DNA of 64,000 bases from assembly GCF_016859285.1 (NCBI RefSeq), contig NC_053408.1:12967213-13031212 (forward strand), read 5' to 3'. Shown piece by piece: positions 49,492-61,861 of the stretch. The stretch's first letter is position 1, and each line of letters begins with the position of its first letter. The notes beneath the pieces were generated by a model that was not told the DNA's origin, ran no database searches, and was given only the letters and a program-made list of their open reading frames with translations. The DNA comes from Xiphias gladius. Taxonomy: Eukaryota; Chordata; Actinopteri; Istiophoriformes; Xiphiidae. A program made the position numbers and the translations under genes.

Positions 49492-52400
49492 CTACTTCTT
49501 CTGTCGTATGAAAACAGCATGGACGTCATCACTCTTCCCCTCACGCCATGGTTCAAATCCAGCCTCTACAGCGATGCTCACCGCTTTCTTTGCAAAGCCT
49601 GCTTCTTGCTCTTTGTTCAGATCCAAAATGTACCTTGGATATACAGTGACACACAGATGCAACTTAATTGCGAAGATGCCAATCACAGCCATTATTAACT
49701 TTCAAAAATAGTCCTGATCATTGAACTTAAATTTGGGATATGTAGCAAACACTAAATATCTGATACACAAAAGAAAATTACTTGGCAGAGTCACTGTACT
49801 CTTGGTGACTGTACTGTCACCATGGTAACAAGCCCTGTTACTATAAAAACCCTCACTTGGCCAACTCCATGACAACCACAGCGTCTGGTGCTGCAATCTG
49901 TCTCATCGTCGGGCCCAACTGGTGCACGCAGCTTTACAGCATAGATGGATAGAGAAACAGAAACACAGAAATGAAACACGGTCAGCAGTCATATCAGTAG
50001 TCTGGATAGTGAAGGGATATTATTTTATCTTAAATTACTACTTGATGAAATATAAATATTTATTATTTAAAAGGATATTTGTAGTAATTAGGGAAATAAA
50101 AGCTCTCACCTGGTAGAGAAGTAAATGGTGTTGAAGAATTGGAAGTATTTCTGTTTTTCTGGCAGTTTGTAAAGTGAGTCCAAAGGCAGGAAGGTCACAG
50201 AGATCCCATTCAGATGCATCAAGTCTGAGGAGGATTTGAGAAAATTCAGTACTAAAACCATCAAGTTTCATACAGTTGGTGATTTCACTGCTGAACATCA
50301 AATCAGGCTTCACGAGTCTGGGAAGCGATCTACCATACACTGAAAAGCTTTAAGATCCAGTTCCAATTTTCATTTCTATCTAAACGTGCATTAAAACTCA
50401 CAGAAACAACGAATTATGCAACATAAACAAAATCAGCCTTTCACGTCAGTCTGAACCTTTTCCCTTGCTTTTGTCATTTTGCTACCTTGGTCCTAAAATG
50501 CACTATATTGCCAGTTATTTAAAGCCACAGGCCTGCTGGTGTTAATGGCCATTTACCATTAATGTTAACGGATATTTGGTCAATCTGTGTGAATGGCTCC
50601 TCTCCCTCTGCATCTGACTGAGAAGTAGAGGGGCAGCCCCGTCTGCTGGACAGGGATTGGAACAATGCCTGCACATTTGCAAAGGAGATATCCTGGGCTG
50701 TCTGTGGATGTGAGGAAAGGGAGGGAGGACAATAAAACATTCATTAATAAGGTATAATCAAACATATAATCCGTGCCATTACATATGTATATTTTACCTT
50801 GATATGTTGCCCATTCTGTGTCTTCATTAGGCTCTTGTCCTCGGTTTCAATGCCAAAGGAGAGGTAAGGACTGGATACTATGTCTCCCCAGTAACCCGTC
50901 ACAGCCACTTTGTTCCCTCTCTATCAACACATACACAAAGTTAAATTCTTTCAATCTATCATCTTCTTGCTGCATTGTATAGCATCTCGAAGCAGTTACA
51001 CTTACCTGACTGAATACTCTTAATGAGAGCAAACTTGGATTGGTTACTTGGTAGACACCTTCCCTCATTTCAAACGCCAAACCCCGTTCCCTCCATTGCA
51101 CATAATGTTGTTTGTTGATGACACCACACTGCCGAAAGAGAATTAGTACAGAATGTGCTTCCATCACTGTACAACATACTGTATAAGGGTCCAAATTACT
51201 GAAAAATTATCATTTCTGTGGGCAAATGTTTCTTATCAACAAATTTTGGCCGCATATTTTAATAGACAAACAAAGAAAAGTAAAAAAAAATTTAAAATAC
51301 CCCTTTCTCATGCAGTTTCATTGTAAGGTCCCAGTCGAAGCAGCCTTTCTTGGAGTCATAGCGCGCACCAAGGTGCTGCCTGACCCGATAATCCCAGGCT
51401 TTGGACATGAGGATAGGAACAGAACGCTCAGATGAAGATGATGAAGACTGAGGATTGTTCCACAATTTGAATATTCTGGCCAGCTCATCTCGCTCCTTGA
51501 ACTGTAGAAATATTCAAAGAGGATGAAATTAGAAGACTTTAACCAAATTTGTGGAGCAATTACACTGCAGCATTTGAGAAAAAAGATCAGTCACAAGGTC
51601 TTACAGAAATAAAGAATGATACGCTTGTTCAACAGATTACTGTACCTTGAGAAGAGTTGTGTTCAGACAGGGGTGTGTGGCCATCTCCAGTGTTTCGGTA
51701 ACACTTAGAGACAGTTGTGATGCTGCGCGTCTCAGTATTTCCTCTGTTTGACTGCGGATCTCACTGTTCCCAAACACCTCCAGGTAAACCTCTGTCTTCT
51801 CTGTGAATAAAAACCAGCACAAGACAACCTATGGGTTTAGGACACATCTAGGTTTTAAAGTTAATAATTTAGCAAAATCCCACCCACCATTAAGTCCCAT
51901 GCTTTCCTGGGGTATCAGTGCCAGGTAGAGGAGCAGCAGCTGTCTAGCCACCACCTCCATGCTGTTTTCTATGACCCACATCTGCAGGGGAGTAGAGAGG
52001 AGAAGTCTGCAGCTCACAGTGGAGCATACCAAAATGTTTTCAGGATTAATTAAGAGGCAGAGGCTCACATGAAGGCTTTCTTCATTCCGCAAACCAGCAA
52101 TCGTCTTCAAAATATGCCGTGGATCTCCACTGCCAACAAGTAAAATATTGACCTCCCCGTCATGTCTCACAGGACCTAGACAGAGAGAGACCATACAGTA
52201 GCATCAACACTGCTTTTTAAAAAAATTTGTCTGTAGCACTGAGTATCAAAAGTTGGTATTGAATGCGGTCAGATTTGTAGTCTTGTTTACTTATTAATAT
52301 GCAGATATTTAAATGAGATATATAGACCATAATTTTGCCAATTTCATGTTTTATTATTTAGGTAGTGTTCTTTTACAGCTGTTTGTATTTAGGAATCATG

Positions 52401-53537
52401 TACCACTGGAGGAGTTTGGCCTGTATTCTTAAATGAACAATAATTTTTTTTTTGGTTTTTTTTGGGAAAAAAATGTATAGGTCCCAAAGTAAGGCAATGA
52501 AAAAAACTATTGTTTTGATATTGGTATTGTAGCAGCAAAAGCATCTGAAACATTTCAAAAGATACTCAGCCCTACATATCTCCTACGCTATTTAATGGGA
52601 TGGACAGAAGTGTAGTAACGCTGCAGTAGATACTAATTGATATTATTACAGTTTTTTTTTTTTTAAGCAGGAAGTTATAGTTAAGTTTGAGGCCACCGTT
52701 TAGTTAAACAAATATGTTTAACTAATTTATAGCCTGTTAAGGCAGTTCTATATCTAACATCATGTGTACAGATTGTCTCTGTTTACATGAATGATTTGTC
52801 TGGATTTGTGTACATAGTTAATTTGATCAAAACTGTTGTTTTTGGCTACTGTTATTGAAATGCATTATCTACCAGTATAACATAAAACCTGTGCCATACT
52901 GTAGCATACTCCATTACAAGTACAAGTCCTGCATTCAAAATTTTACTGATGTAAAAGTAATATACAAAAGTATTACTGACAAAATGTACTTATTATGCAG
53001 AATGGCCCCTGTAATTGTTTAAAAGTTATATTATTGGGTCATTATTACTGATCCTTTAAGTGGTGAAGAGGTGAAGCTAACTGCTTAGTCTACCATTGGA
53101 CAGTTTGATTTATAAAAATGCATCATATTTTAAGTTGTGTTGATTTGTTGTCAAGTGGTGTTTTTTATCTAATTGCTTCCACTTTATCTCTTTCTCAAGT
53201 AACTAACACAAACACAAACCTAATTGAAGGCAGTATTATTCCATCAAAGAGGGGTTGTAAGGCTGCAACCAACAATTATTTGCATTATCAGTGTGTCAGC
53301 CAAGTATTTTCTTTCTTCTTATTTTCTTACTGACTAATTGTTTAGCGTGTAAAATTTCAGAAAATGTTGATTTTTTTTTTTTTTTTCCTTTGGTCAATAG
53401 ACTAATCGATTAATGAATTAAGCATTTCAGGTCCTCGTGCAGTATAGGCTCTCACCAGTACTCAGCAGGTCCAGCGCAGGACTGTAGCCCCACCAGGTGA
53501 TGCAGCCGGCTCCCTCAGATGTACGTCCGGCACTCAT
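49492..53537 (-). CDS. dnaaf3: dynein axonemal assembly factor 3
   Basis: Cytoplasmic factor needed to pre-assemble axonemal dynein arms; loss causes primary ciliary dyskinesia in humans. Eleven coding exons read right to left (53537-53456, 52175-52069, 51981-51888, 51800-51646, 51501-51301, 51128-51006, 50920-50798, 50701-50557, 50224-50110, 49931-49857, 49633-49492) give 453 residues. Matches to the family include ITWWGYSPALDLL at the start, VNILLVGSGDPRHILKTI, IENSMEVVARQLLLLYLAL, EVFGNSEIRSQTE, WDYRVRQHLGARYDSKKG, the very conserved VTGYWGDIVSSPYLSFGIE, and SVTFLPLDSLYKLPEKQKYF. The end AVVVMELAKYILDLNKEQE aligns with human LIVELARYLVDVRQEQL. It lacks the long Pro-rich tail of human DNAAF3. 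A non-coding first exon (to 53840, donor gtgagt) with an X-box upstream fits a ciliary gene. It converges with tnnt1. Confidence 0.93.
52885..53130. mobile_element. fragment of a dispersed fish repeat (related to the 6.9-7.7 kb MITE)
   Basis: This part of dnaaf3 intron 1 holds the words ACTCCATTACAAGTA, AAAGTCC-like and TACTTATTATGCAGAATGG, which belong to a common fish repeat. The MITE-like element at 6939-7677 shares the string actccattacaagta near 7286-7300. Ends are not resolved. Confidence 0.4.
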
Positions 53538-53839
53538 CCTGTAATGTGACAGAAAGAAAGACCAAGGAAGCCGTACACCTGGCTGTACGTGGTTTACATC
53601 ATATTGTTGATGTCTTACCACGTTGTCAACGGGCTCAGTGCTCACGAGAGCTAGTTTAGCTTATCAGAACGTTAACTAACGCTAGCTAACGTTACTTAGG
53701 CAAAAGAACATCACGTTAGCTAGCTTATAAATGTAGCCGTTTTCCAGGGGGGCAAACCCGTCGCTAACATCGATTTGGTGATAAAACCTGCCTTAAGCTG
53801 CGACCAGATATTATCAAAACAAAAATGGGGAAAACTCAC

Positions 53840-53938
53840 CTCACAGCCTGTATTATGACGGAGTAAGACTTTATTATGTTGAGCAATGTTTGCAGCTAAT
53901 CGTCTGAGCAGAAAGTTTGGGTTCTGTTGCCAAGCAAC
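53840..53938 (-). promoter_or_regulatory. dnaaf3 promoter with X-box and non-coding exon 1
   Basis: GTTGCCAAGCAAC at 53926-53938 is an inverted-repeat RFX X-box (GTTGCC, A, AGCAAC). It lies just upstream of a non-coding exon that ends at 53840 with a strong donor (GAG/gtgagt), which splices to the start-codon exon at 53538. RFX factors, with FOXJ1, are the known regulators of motile-cilium genes. Confidence 0.65.
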
Positions 53939-54255
53939 AGTTTTCAAATGGGGAGGACAGACGCCCTCTACCGGTGATGTGGTTGGATTTGCTAGTATAC
54001 TTACCCATGTCTAACGTTAAAGACCAATATATTGTCATATTGTAACATTGTTGGAATGATATTCCAGTAATATTCTTCTCCTTTCAACAACATCCACCTC
54101 TCTACAGTAAATTCTACAACTCCTAAAACTTTTTTTCATTGCTTCCTACAGCAAAAAAAAGTAAGAAAATCAGCTAATTCTAAGTACCTATTACATTAAT
54201 TCGATTCAAGGTAGGATAGCAAGAGAAGCAATGATGTGAAATTGTCCATTGCGGG

Positions 54256-54261
54256 TTTATT
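54256..54261 (-). terminator. candidate polyadenylation signal of syt5
   Basis: AATAAA on the minus strand about 495 bases after the syt5 stop codon. Confidence 0.5.
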
Positions 54262-54754
54262 TGCATTTGAAAAGATCCAAAGCATTACAAGAAGGACTTT
54301 TCAGGACTCTGGTGTACCGCGGGGCTACAAAATGAGCAAACAGGCCCAGCATACAAAACATAAGAATAAGAAGCTCCATCGTGTCTCCAGAGTCAATTAA
54401 CTTTTCAGGAAAACGGAGTAATCTTGAAATCCTTCCTTTATGCCACAGAAGTTTACTAGGCCTTTGCAAAAGCATACACAAAAGATGCACATTTACATTT
54501 TTGTGTTTTCAATGTATACAACTACAGTCATATTGGTTTAAAGGTGTTACAGGTATGTAAGGGAGGGGGGTTTAAATAACAACTAAATATCAAAAAAAAT
54601 ATCAATACATCACACCTGTACACGTACAAAAGTGTTCAGTACCTCAAAAGAAACAAAATGTATTGAAAACTGCAACGTACAATTGTGAAAACATCAGGGG
54701 TAACACAGAGAAACATGTCAACAGTATGTTTTCCGAACCGAGACACGTGTGACT

Positions 54755-57700
54755 CTAGCGAGGCTTTGCTTTGAGTGCCGCATCGACTTCTTCTTCTGGC
54801 AGGAGAGTGTGCCACTGGGCTACTGGTCGTCTGGGATTGGCAAGCATATCTGACCAGTGGCGCAGGCCGACTCCTGTAGCTCCATATCCCATAAAGGTCT
54901 TTCCAATGGGGTCATTGCTCCCAAGTTTATCATAGTCAAACACTGTGATGACGACCTGCACTTTCTGAAACAAAAAAGAAAAACCTGTTATCTAACATTA
55001 TTATTATTATTATTATTATTCCCCACATCAACATCTGCTGTCTGTTAGAGTTCAAACTAATAATTAATGTGATGACACAGCCTACCTGTATCTGCTCAAA
55101 GGGGACCTCAAAGCTAAAACTTTCATTAAAGTAGGGATTGAGCGTGTTTTTCTTGACAGTCGTCTTTTTCTTCTTAATGCGTTTTCCATTTTGCTGTAGA
55201 ACAATCTTCACATATGGATCTTTTGGAAATGGAAAAGAAGGTGATATAGTTGTGTTTTTTGGGGCAATTTAACTTCTTCATGTCGCTGACATTTGCTGAA
55301 GTTGTACATTCTATTGAGACATGAAACAAACATCTGAGATAGTATGAATAAATGGCAAGAGGCGAGAATACCTGACAAGCCACCAACATCCATTTTCTTC
55401 AGATTCTTTGCCTCCATGATGTTCACTGTCAGTTTCCCAGCAGTAGGTACATACCGTAAAGAAATGCAAATATCACCCAGTTTTTCTTGCTGAAAGGAGA
55501 TGTAATCTATTACTATCATATCCCATCAAATTAAACTTTTATAAAACTGCCGATTATTATGACTTATTAATTTTTGGAATCAAGCACATACAATCTATTA
55601 TTTCATTCTAATAAATACCTAAAAAATTATGTGCATTCATTATTGTTTATAATGAAAACCTTTATATTCCAAATTTGCATTAATTGGAGCAAGGTGGAAT
55701 GCAAACACAGTATATCATACCTCCTCCTTCTCACCACTCTCCAAGTCTCTCCATTGTTGCATTGGCTGGCCCAAATCAACACTGTTCATGGGAATCTTTA
55801 TCTCACCAATCATGTCATGCTTGGAGAAACGATCAAAGTCAAAAACTTGCAACACCAAGGTCTTTCCGCCCAACTCTGCATACGGGATCTAGAAAGAGAG
55901 GTTATTAAACATTGGGATGTACAGCAGGTCAAAGTAGACAGTCTACTGTTTACATGTAACAAAACATACCAATCCAGGCAATAACAGAGAACATATAGCG
56001 ACGGGATACAATTAAAAACATACTGCATTGTTATTTTTTGGGGAGGGATACCTTGACAGATGCCATTCAAGGAATGAAAGACTAAAGATGAGGGAAAGCA
56101 GATACATAGGCCAAACTTCTGCCTCATGAGGGGTAAAAAGTGATAAGTCATCAACAACCTGGAACACAACACAAGCTGCGACAGAGACATAAAGAGAAGA
56201 AAAAGAACAAACAAAACACAGACAACGTCAAGTTGACGAAGGCACGGTGTTAGGCACACAGTACCTTGAAAATGAAAGTCTCGTTGAAAACAGGGCATAA
56301 ATTCTTGCGTTGAACCTTGGTCTCGTACTTCTTCTTTTTGTCTGGCAACAAAAAGACTTTGACATAGGGGTCTGAGGTTCCCCCCATGTCCATAGCGGCA
56401 AGGTCCTGAGCCTGAAGGATACCCACTATGAGCTTCAGAGGGAAGAAAATAGGTGTCAGAATGACCGGTGAAAGGCAAAGGTTTAAGTGGCCATGAAAAT
56501 TATGTAGGAATTTATTTCTGATAGTCATAGTCTTCAAATCATTGCTATTAAGGATTTTGTTTTCACACAGGACCTACCTGGGAATCTGTGAAGTTGTAGT
56601 CCAAGGAGAACTCCAGCTTACCCAACTTTTCCTGTTCTTTCTCCTCTTCCTCCCCTTCCTTCTTCACCTCCCCCTCCTACAAGATAAAAACATCAGTGTG
56701 TTGGAGAGTGGTCATGAAAATCTAGATCAGGTATGATTAGGCAACAACGAATTACTGTAAATCAGATACCTTCTCTCCAGCCTCTCCTTCGCCTTCCTTT
56801 GCCTTTCTGCGGCGACCTGCCTTCCTCTCCCTCACTTTCTTTGGCTTTTTCTTTTTACCAAAGCATTTTTTGAAAACACAGAAGATGAAGCATGCCACCA
56901 AAACCAGGACCACCACGACAATGGCTCCTACTGCCCACATGGGAACTGCAAAATAGAAATAGGTGTATTCACTCTTCAGTATTCGCTTTACACAGAATGG
57001 GGCTACGCTTATCATGGCAGAAAGGACTGGATGTTTGACAACACAAATCCCCCCCAAAAAATAAAAAAAAACATGTATTTGAATCTGATCTTTATTTATA
57101 CATCTTAAGTTTTAAACACGAACCTCTCTATCAAAGGCTTTGTAAAACCTTGTTGATCCTACACATTGCAATTTTCAAGAGCATTTAAATCTTTCACATC
57201 TCGACATTACATTGAAGAAAAAATTTGCTTTGGTAAACCAGTTTACCCCTATAATCTATATCAGTTCCAACAATATCATTAAACATAAACTGCTTTGCAT
57301 AATATCACTGAAGTACAACATGATACTTCACTTCTTTATCTGGGGATGGTTTGCTGAGCCTGCGTATGCGTTGTCAGCCGCACCCTTCTTAATCAGATAA
57401 CAGCACTCTCCCAGCTGGGAGTGGCACTGTTCAACCACAGCCACCAGCACCACTGAGGCAGTTTATCATTAAGTGCTTTACTCAGGGCCCCTCCGAAATC
57501 ATTGTTTGTTGAAGGGAAAACAATTCTCACTGTATTTTTCTACTTAGATTCAAATATGTCAAAAACAGTTTGTCAGTATTACTAACCGTGTGGGAATTTT
57601 CTGCTCATATCTACAATATCTTGAACCTTTAGGAACAACTTAATGTTCATCAGAAAAAGCTAAACTGGTCAATACAGATATGAAATAATATTTATGTATC

Positions 57701-58008
57701 ATATTGTGAAGTCTGTAAAAGGGTGCATTTCCTCTTCTAAAAAATAACCAAAGATACTCACTTTATTACAACAAGTAAATTAAGTTTTGTTTTTCTAGAA
57801 GTGGCTTACTTGGCAGATGGCTAATTTCATTCATGAACTTTTCCTTCATGTGGTTATAGTCGTGGCCAGGGTGATGTTCTGTATGGGAGTGCTCATGGTG
57901 TTCTGAATGGGAGTGCTCATGATGAACCGGCTCCGTTGCCTCCTCTGGCTCTGGTTCGGACGGCTCCGCAGCCCTCCGGGCCCGGACCCCAGCGCTGACC
58001 AACCTCAT
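54755..58008 (-). CDS. syt5: synaptotagmin 5
   Basis: Vesicle membrane calcium sensor for regulated exocytosis. Eight coding exons (58008-57810, 56945-56770, 56676-56578, 56432-56265, 55888-55721, 55489-55372, 55219-55086, 54964-54755) give 423 residues. The order is a luminal N-terminus of about 66 residues rich in His, one membrane span (about 70-90, [19 protein letters not shown]), a Cys/Lys-rich linker, an acidic stretch, C2A, then C2B. The calcium-binding Asp residues are present in both C2 domains ([14 protein letters not shown] with [10 protein letters not shown], and [14 protein letters not shown] with [10 protein letters not shown]). C2B keeps the polybasic KRIKKKKT patch and the WHTLL motif. 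The C2B ending with [20 protein letters not shown] points to SYT5, and its place beside dnaaf3 agrees with human gene order. A 5' non-coding exon must exist upstream but was not located. The fish a or b paralogue is not resolved. Confidence 0.92.
54996..55020. repeat. (ATT)n microsatellite in syt5 intron
   Basis: About eight TTA units in the last syt5 intron. Confidence 0.85.
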
Positions 58009-58013
58009 GTCAG

Positions 58014-59890
58014 CTGTCAAAACAGCAGAATCAGTGCAGTTATTCACGTTGCGTTGGTTTGTTATGCCCTCTGTAACACTGGCTCCTACAGTGAGAGATA
58101 ACCCAGCTTCGTATGTATGCTGTGTAATCCCTAAATCCATGCGTTGCAGTACAGTACAAGAGCATAGGACATCCCCAAGCCAGATGCTCAACATGGCTGA
58201 ACCTAATCCCTCTGTTACTCTCATTCCCTCTGTCATCTCCCCCGCCCCATAGCCCATGCTTTCGCTCCCCTGCTCCTCCCATCCCATTTTTCTCTCATCA
58301 CTGTCTCTGCATGTAACTGGATTAAACTCTGGCGACTAGCACTACAATATTAATCCAAAATCCCAGATCCTCAAAGATTAAATAAATAGGGTTTGGTCCT
58401 CTCCCTGAATTTTCCTCACCCACAGCCACTGTTTGAGTCCCTCTTAACTACTTTGGAAGGTTTTCTGGAATGGCAGTTGTTTATTAAGGCATTTCAAAGG
58501 AAGCCCGGTATACTATGGCGAAGACTGAGGTCGAAACCCTGGTTTTGTTATTTGTAGTTTTCATGAATATTTATCCAGACATTCGTATTTAGATAAGAAA
58601 AAAAAATAAATCAGTTTTTTAAAATAGTGTGTATGAAGTAACATGTAACTGACAATGTGTTTTATTGGAATCAGAAATTTCTTTAAATGCAATTATCATA
58701 TTTGTATTTTTCCAGCTTATTTAAATAGAGGAAGATGATGAATGAAGTAAAAACATTATTGGCATCTATTTAGTTATAAAGGTAACTTTTATCTGCCATT
58801 TATTAGGGGGTGATGATCATGTTCAGATTCACAGGGAACTAGGAAAGTCATCACATTGAAAGAACCAGCCAGGAAATCAACCACTCCTTTAAGTAGGTGT
58901 GTTCAAAACCAAATGTGAATTTATCATTTAAAAAAAAAAAACTAGCTTTTTCTCATTCGATAATTTTTTTTTGCAATGTAATGCTCTTGCACTTGATCAC
59001 AACAGAAATGTTTGCAATCTTGTGCATATTTATCTTACCTGTGGATATGTTCCTTTAATTTCCTCTATACCAAAAGGGTTGTTGGAGCAACTCTAAGCTG
59101 TAGATGGAAGTGTCTGTCTTGTTGCTTCCCTTTTGGCTTGTTGGAGCCCTCACGCACCCATCGTCCCTTCGGTATGCGGCTGACTCTGACAGGCTCTCTA
59201 CAACCCTTTCCATCAAAGCCAAAGCGCTGGCAAATCACTAGAGCAGTGTAGTGATTTAATCCCCCCTGACCCTCCTCCCGATATTAGAACGCTGACAACA
59301 CATCTGTTGCTTTATGTCTCTGACTGAAGATGCACGAGGAGCAAGTCACCTTTTCATATATTGCTGCTCCACTGTTAACAATGTCACACATGTTGAATAA
59401 TTTAAGGCTTTTCTTTGTTGAGAAGGAAAAATAACTGTTTATTAAGACTGATGAATTGATGAGGCATGGCTGTGGTGGTTGTGTTCATCCATTAGACTGA
59501 AGAGATTGTAGCACATCCGGCTCTTCACTAATCCCCTCAGCATAGCTGTGCTCGCAATCGTCAATCTAGCAACAACTTCCATTGCGAGTGGATATTCCAG
59601 CCTCCCCATCCCTTGGCCGACCGTTTTACTGTACAAAACGCATACCCGTATTTAGAGCACTGTGCACAGTAATCCCCAGGCATACTGCCACGTACTTGCA
59701 CTGCTACATCTGCAGATCTCGGTGGCTCCTATCCAACATACAGCAGCCTCATTCAATAGTTAACTCCCTAAAATGCAGAGGGAAATAAAAAAAATTGCAA
59801 AAAATTGTAGAATATTAGTGAAATTTATGTAGGGTGTGTTGCAATGCTGTATCACTAATTAGATGCTGAAACAGAGTAAAGCAGGTACTA
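58014..59890. other. upstream region of syt5, gene-free
   Basis: AT-rich sequence that should include the syt5 5' intron and promoter. No reliable first exon could be picked. Open frames overlapping the syt5 start exon on the other strand are shadows. Confidence 0.45.
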
Positions 59891-61048
59891 CAGTCATGTG
59901 AAAATATAAGTAGATCCCATGGAAATTGTTGACTTTTTCAACATATTTGACCAAGCCAACATTTAATCATCTTTGATACAGTGCCTACAGATAAAGGTAC
60001 ACCCTTAGCCTCAGAAGCTACTATTGCCCCATTTAGCAGAAATAACTTGTTTTAGGTATTTGGCATAATTGTCAACCGGTCTCTGACATCAACTTGCTTC
60101 TTCCGTGCAAAATTCCTTCAGATGCAAGACTTTCAAGGGTTTTCTTCCATGTACTGCCCATTTAAAATCCCCCCACATTTCAATGGTATTCATATCTGGG
60201 CTTTGACTAGGCCACTCCATAACCCTCCATTTCTTCTTTTGCAACTGTTCCATGGTGAATTTGCTAATGTGCTTAGGATCATTATCCTGTTGAAAAGTCG
60301 ACGTCCAGTTGGACTTTAACTTCAACTTTCGGACAGGGGTCCCCACATTATCTTCAAGCACTCTTTGATAGCGATGTACAGTTGAAAGTTAAATTAATGG
60401 CTGCAAGCTGCCCAGAGAACATTATCCAAAAGGCCTGGCCTTTCCCTATATGTTCACTGGCAAACTGCAGTCCTGCTCTAATGTTCTTTTTGGACAACAA
60501 AGTCTTTTTCCTGGCATGCCTCCCGTGCAGGTCAAATTTTTGCAATCTCTCTCTGATTGCAGACGCTTGCACTTTGACACCAACTGCTGCAAGAGTTACC
60601 TGCAGACACTGATGAAATTTTGGGGTTCTTGGAGACTTCTTTTTGCATCAGAGAGTCTGCTCTTGGGCTGAGTTTGCTGGGGCACCCAGTCCTGGACAAA
60701 TTGGCAGTCGTTTGAAATCTATGCCACTTGTAGATGATTTTCCTTACAATGGAATGATTTCAAATAATTTGGTGATTTTTTTTAAACCCCTGCCAGACTC
60801 ATAGCATCCACAACCTTCTATCTGAAGGCCTTAGAGAGCCATTTAGCGCTTGGCATGATAACACCACACTCTTCAATAGCAAATAGAACACCAGAGTCTA
60901 GATGTCAGACGTTTAAATAAGACAGGTTCCACCTGCACTCCCTAGGAGGTACTAATCACAGGCACCTAATCTGAAACACCCGATTCTAATTTTATGGATT
61001 TGAGGGTGTGAAAGATGTTGGGGTGTACTTACTTTTTTGATGGGACTG
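59891..61048 (-). mobile_element. Tc1/mariner DNA transposon, decayed
   Basis: The left end cagtcatgtgaaaatataag follows a TA dinucleotide. The right end, read in reverse, gives cagtcccatcaaaaaagtaa, so the element has imperfect inverted repeats about 30 bases long and a length near 1.16 kb. On the minus strand, transposase pieces are readable: RERLQKFDLHGRHARKKTLL (about 60555 down), and WTSTFQQDNDPKH with PSQSPDMNTIE (about 60300 down), which carry the second Asp and the Glu of the DD34E triad. The first catalytic Asp region has decayed (FSGQ instead of WSDE), and the frame is broken, so it cannot make transposase. It lies between syt5 and the ferritin gene. Confidence 0.85.
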
Positions 61049-61440
61049 ATCTGACTACAAAATTTGAAATTTTATGTCATTTTATGTGCAACTGGCTGTG
61101 ACGTGATCTGTTTACAGACTTGTGCAACTGAATCTTATCTTTGCTGAAACATACAATTTACTAAGAAGCAGCATGGGTATTTTCAACCACAAGCTGTCTG
61201 GTATACTGAAGTTACACATTAAGCTTCCACCCAATAGTGAGTAAGCAAAGTCCCACTGTTATCTTTTTACGGTGTTCTATATGCACAGACATGACATTAA
61301 GAAAAGCGCAGAAAGTATGTTTAAACTGCATGACAAATCAGATGATTATCTGTGTAAAAAGTTGGACGTAGACTTTAACTTTTTAACTGACTTAAAAAAA
61401 AAAAAAGACTAACAAAAACAAGGTATTAGCATAATCTGAC
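61049..61440. other. short gene-free spacer
   Basis: AT-rich sequence between the Tc1 remnant and the end of the ferritin gene, with a poly-A run near 61393-61406. Nothing else is seen. Confidence 0.5.
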
Positions 61441-61446
61441 TTTATT
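61441..61446 (-). terminator. polyadenylation signal of the ferritin gene
   Basis: AATAAA on the minus strand about 415 bases after the ferritin stop. Confidence 0.5.
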
Positions 61447-61861
61447 CAATGTTTCCATGATCATCCAAATTTTAAAGTCTTTAAATCATTTTGACTGACT
61501 CAAAATAGTATGCGTTTTTATAAAACATTTGTGAAGGTTCAAACCTCTGACACAATGGAATGCATGACACATGACACAAATGAGAGTAAATGAACAAGTG
61601 ACCATAGGAAAATTGTAGTTTTTAGCACCATATTAGTGAGAACATTATTTTTTCACTGTGGTTTTCAGAAAAACTGAGGTATTTTCTGTTATTTTGCTTC
61701 TAACTTCTCTTGTGCCATAGGTACAAGAATTAAGTTTGGGGTGTAGAACTATTTTCTGTTTTAACGGAAAAAAAAATACTTGCATTGTGAGGGGCTATTG
61801 CCCTCTTGACTCTGTGTATCTTTCGAAATGTGTAGCTTGTGTCACTGTACTGCTGTGACCT

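Noticed and set aside
50225-50340. Upstream extension of dnaaf3 exon 9 (frame starting MYGRSLPRL)
   Set aside because: It is in the wrong frame for the conserved SVTFLPLDS segment; the acceptor at 50224 gives the family match.
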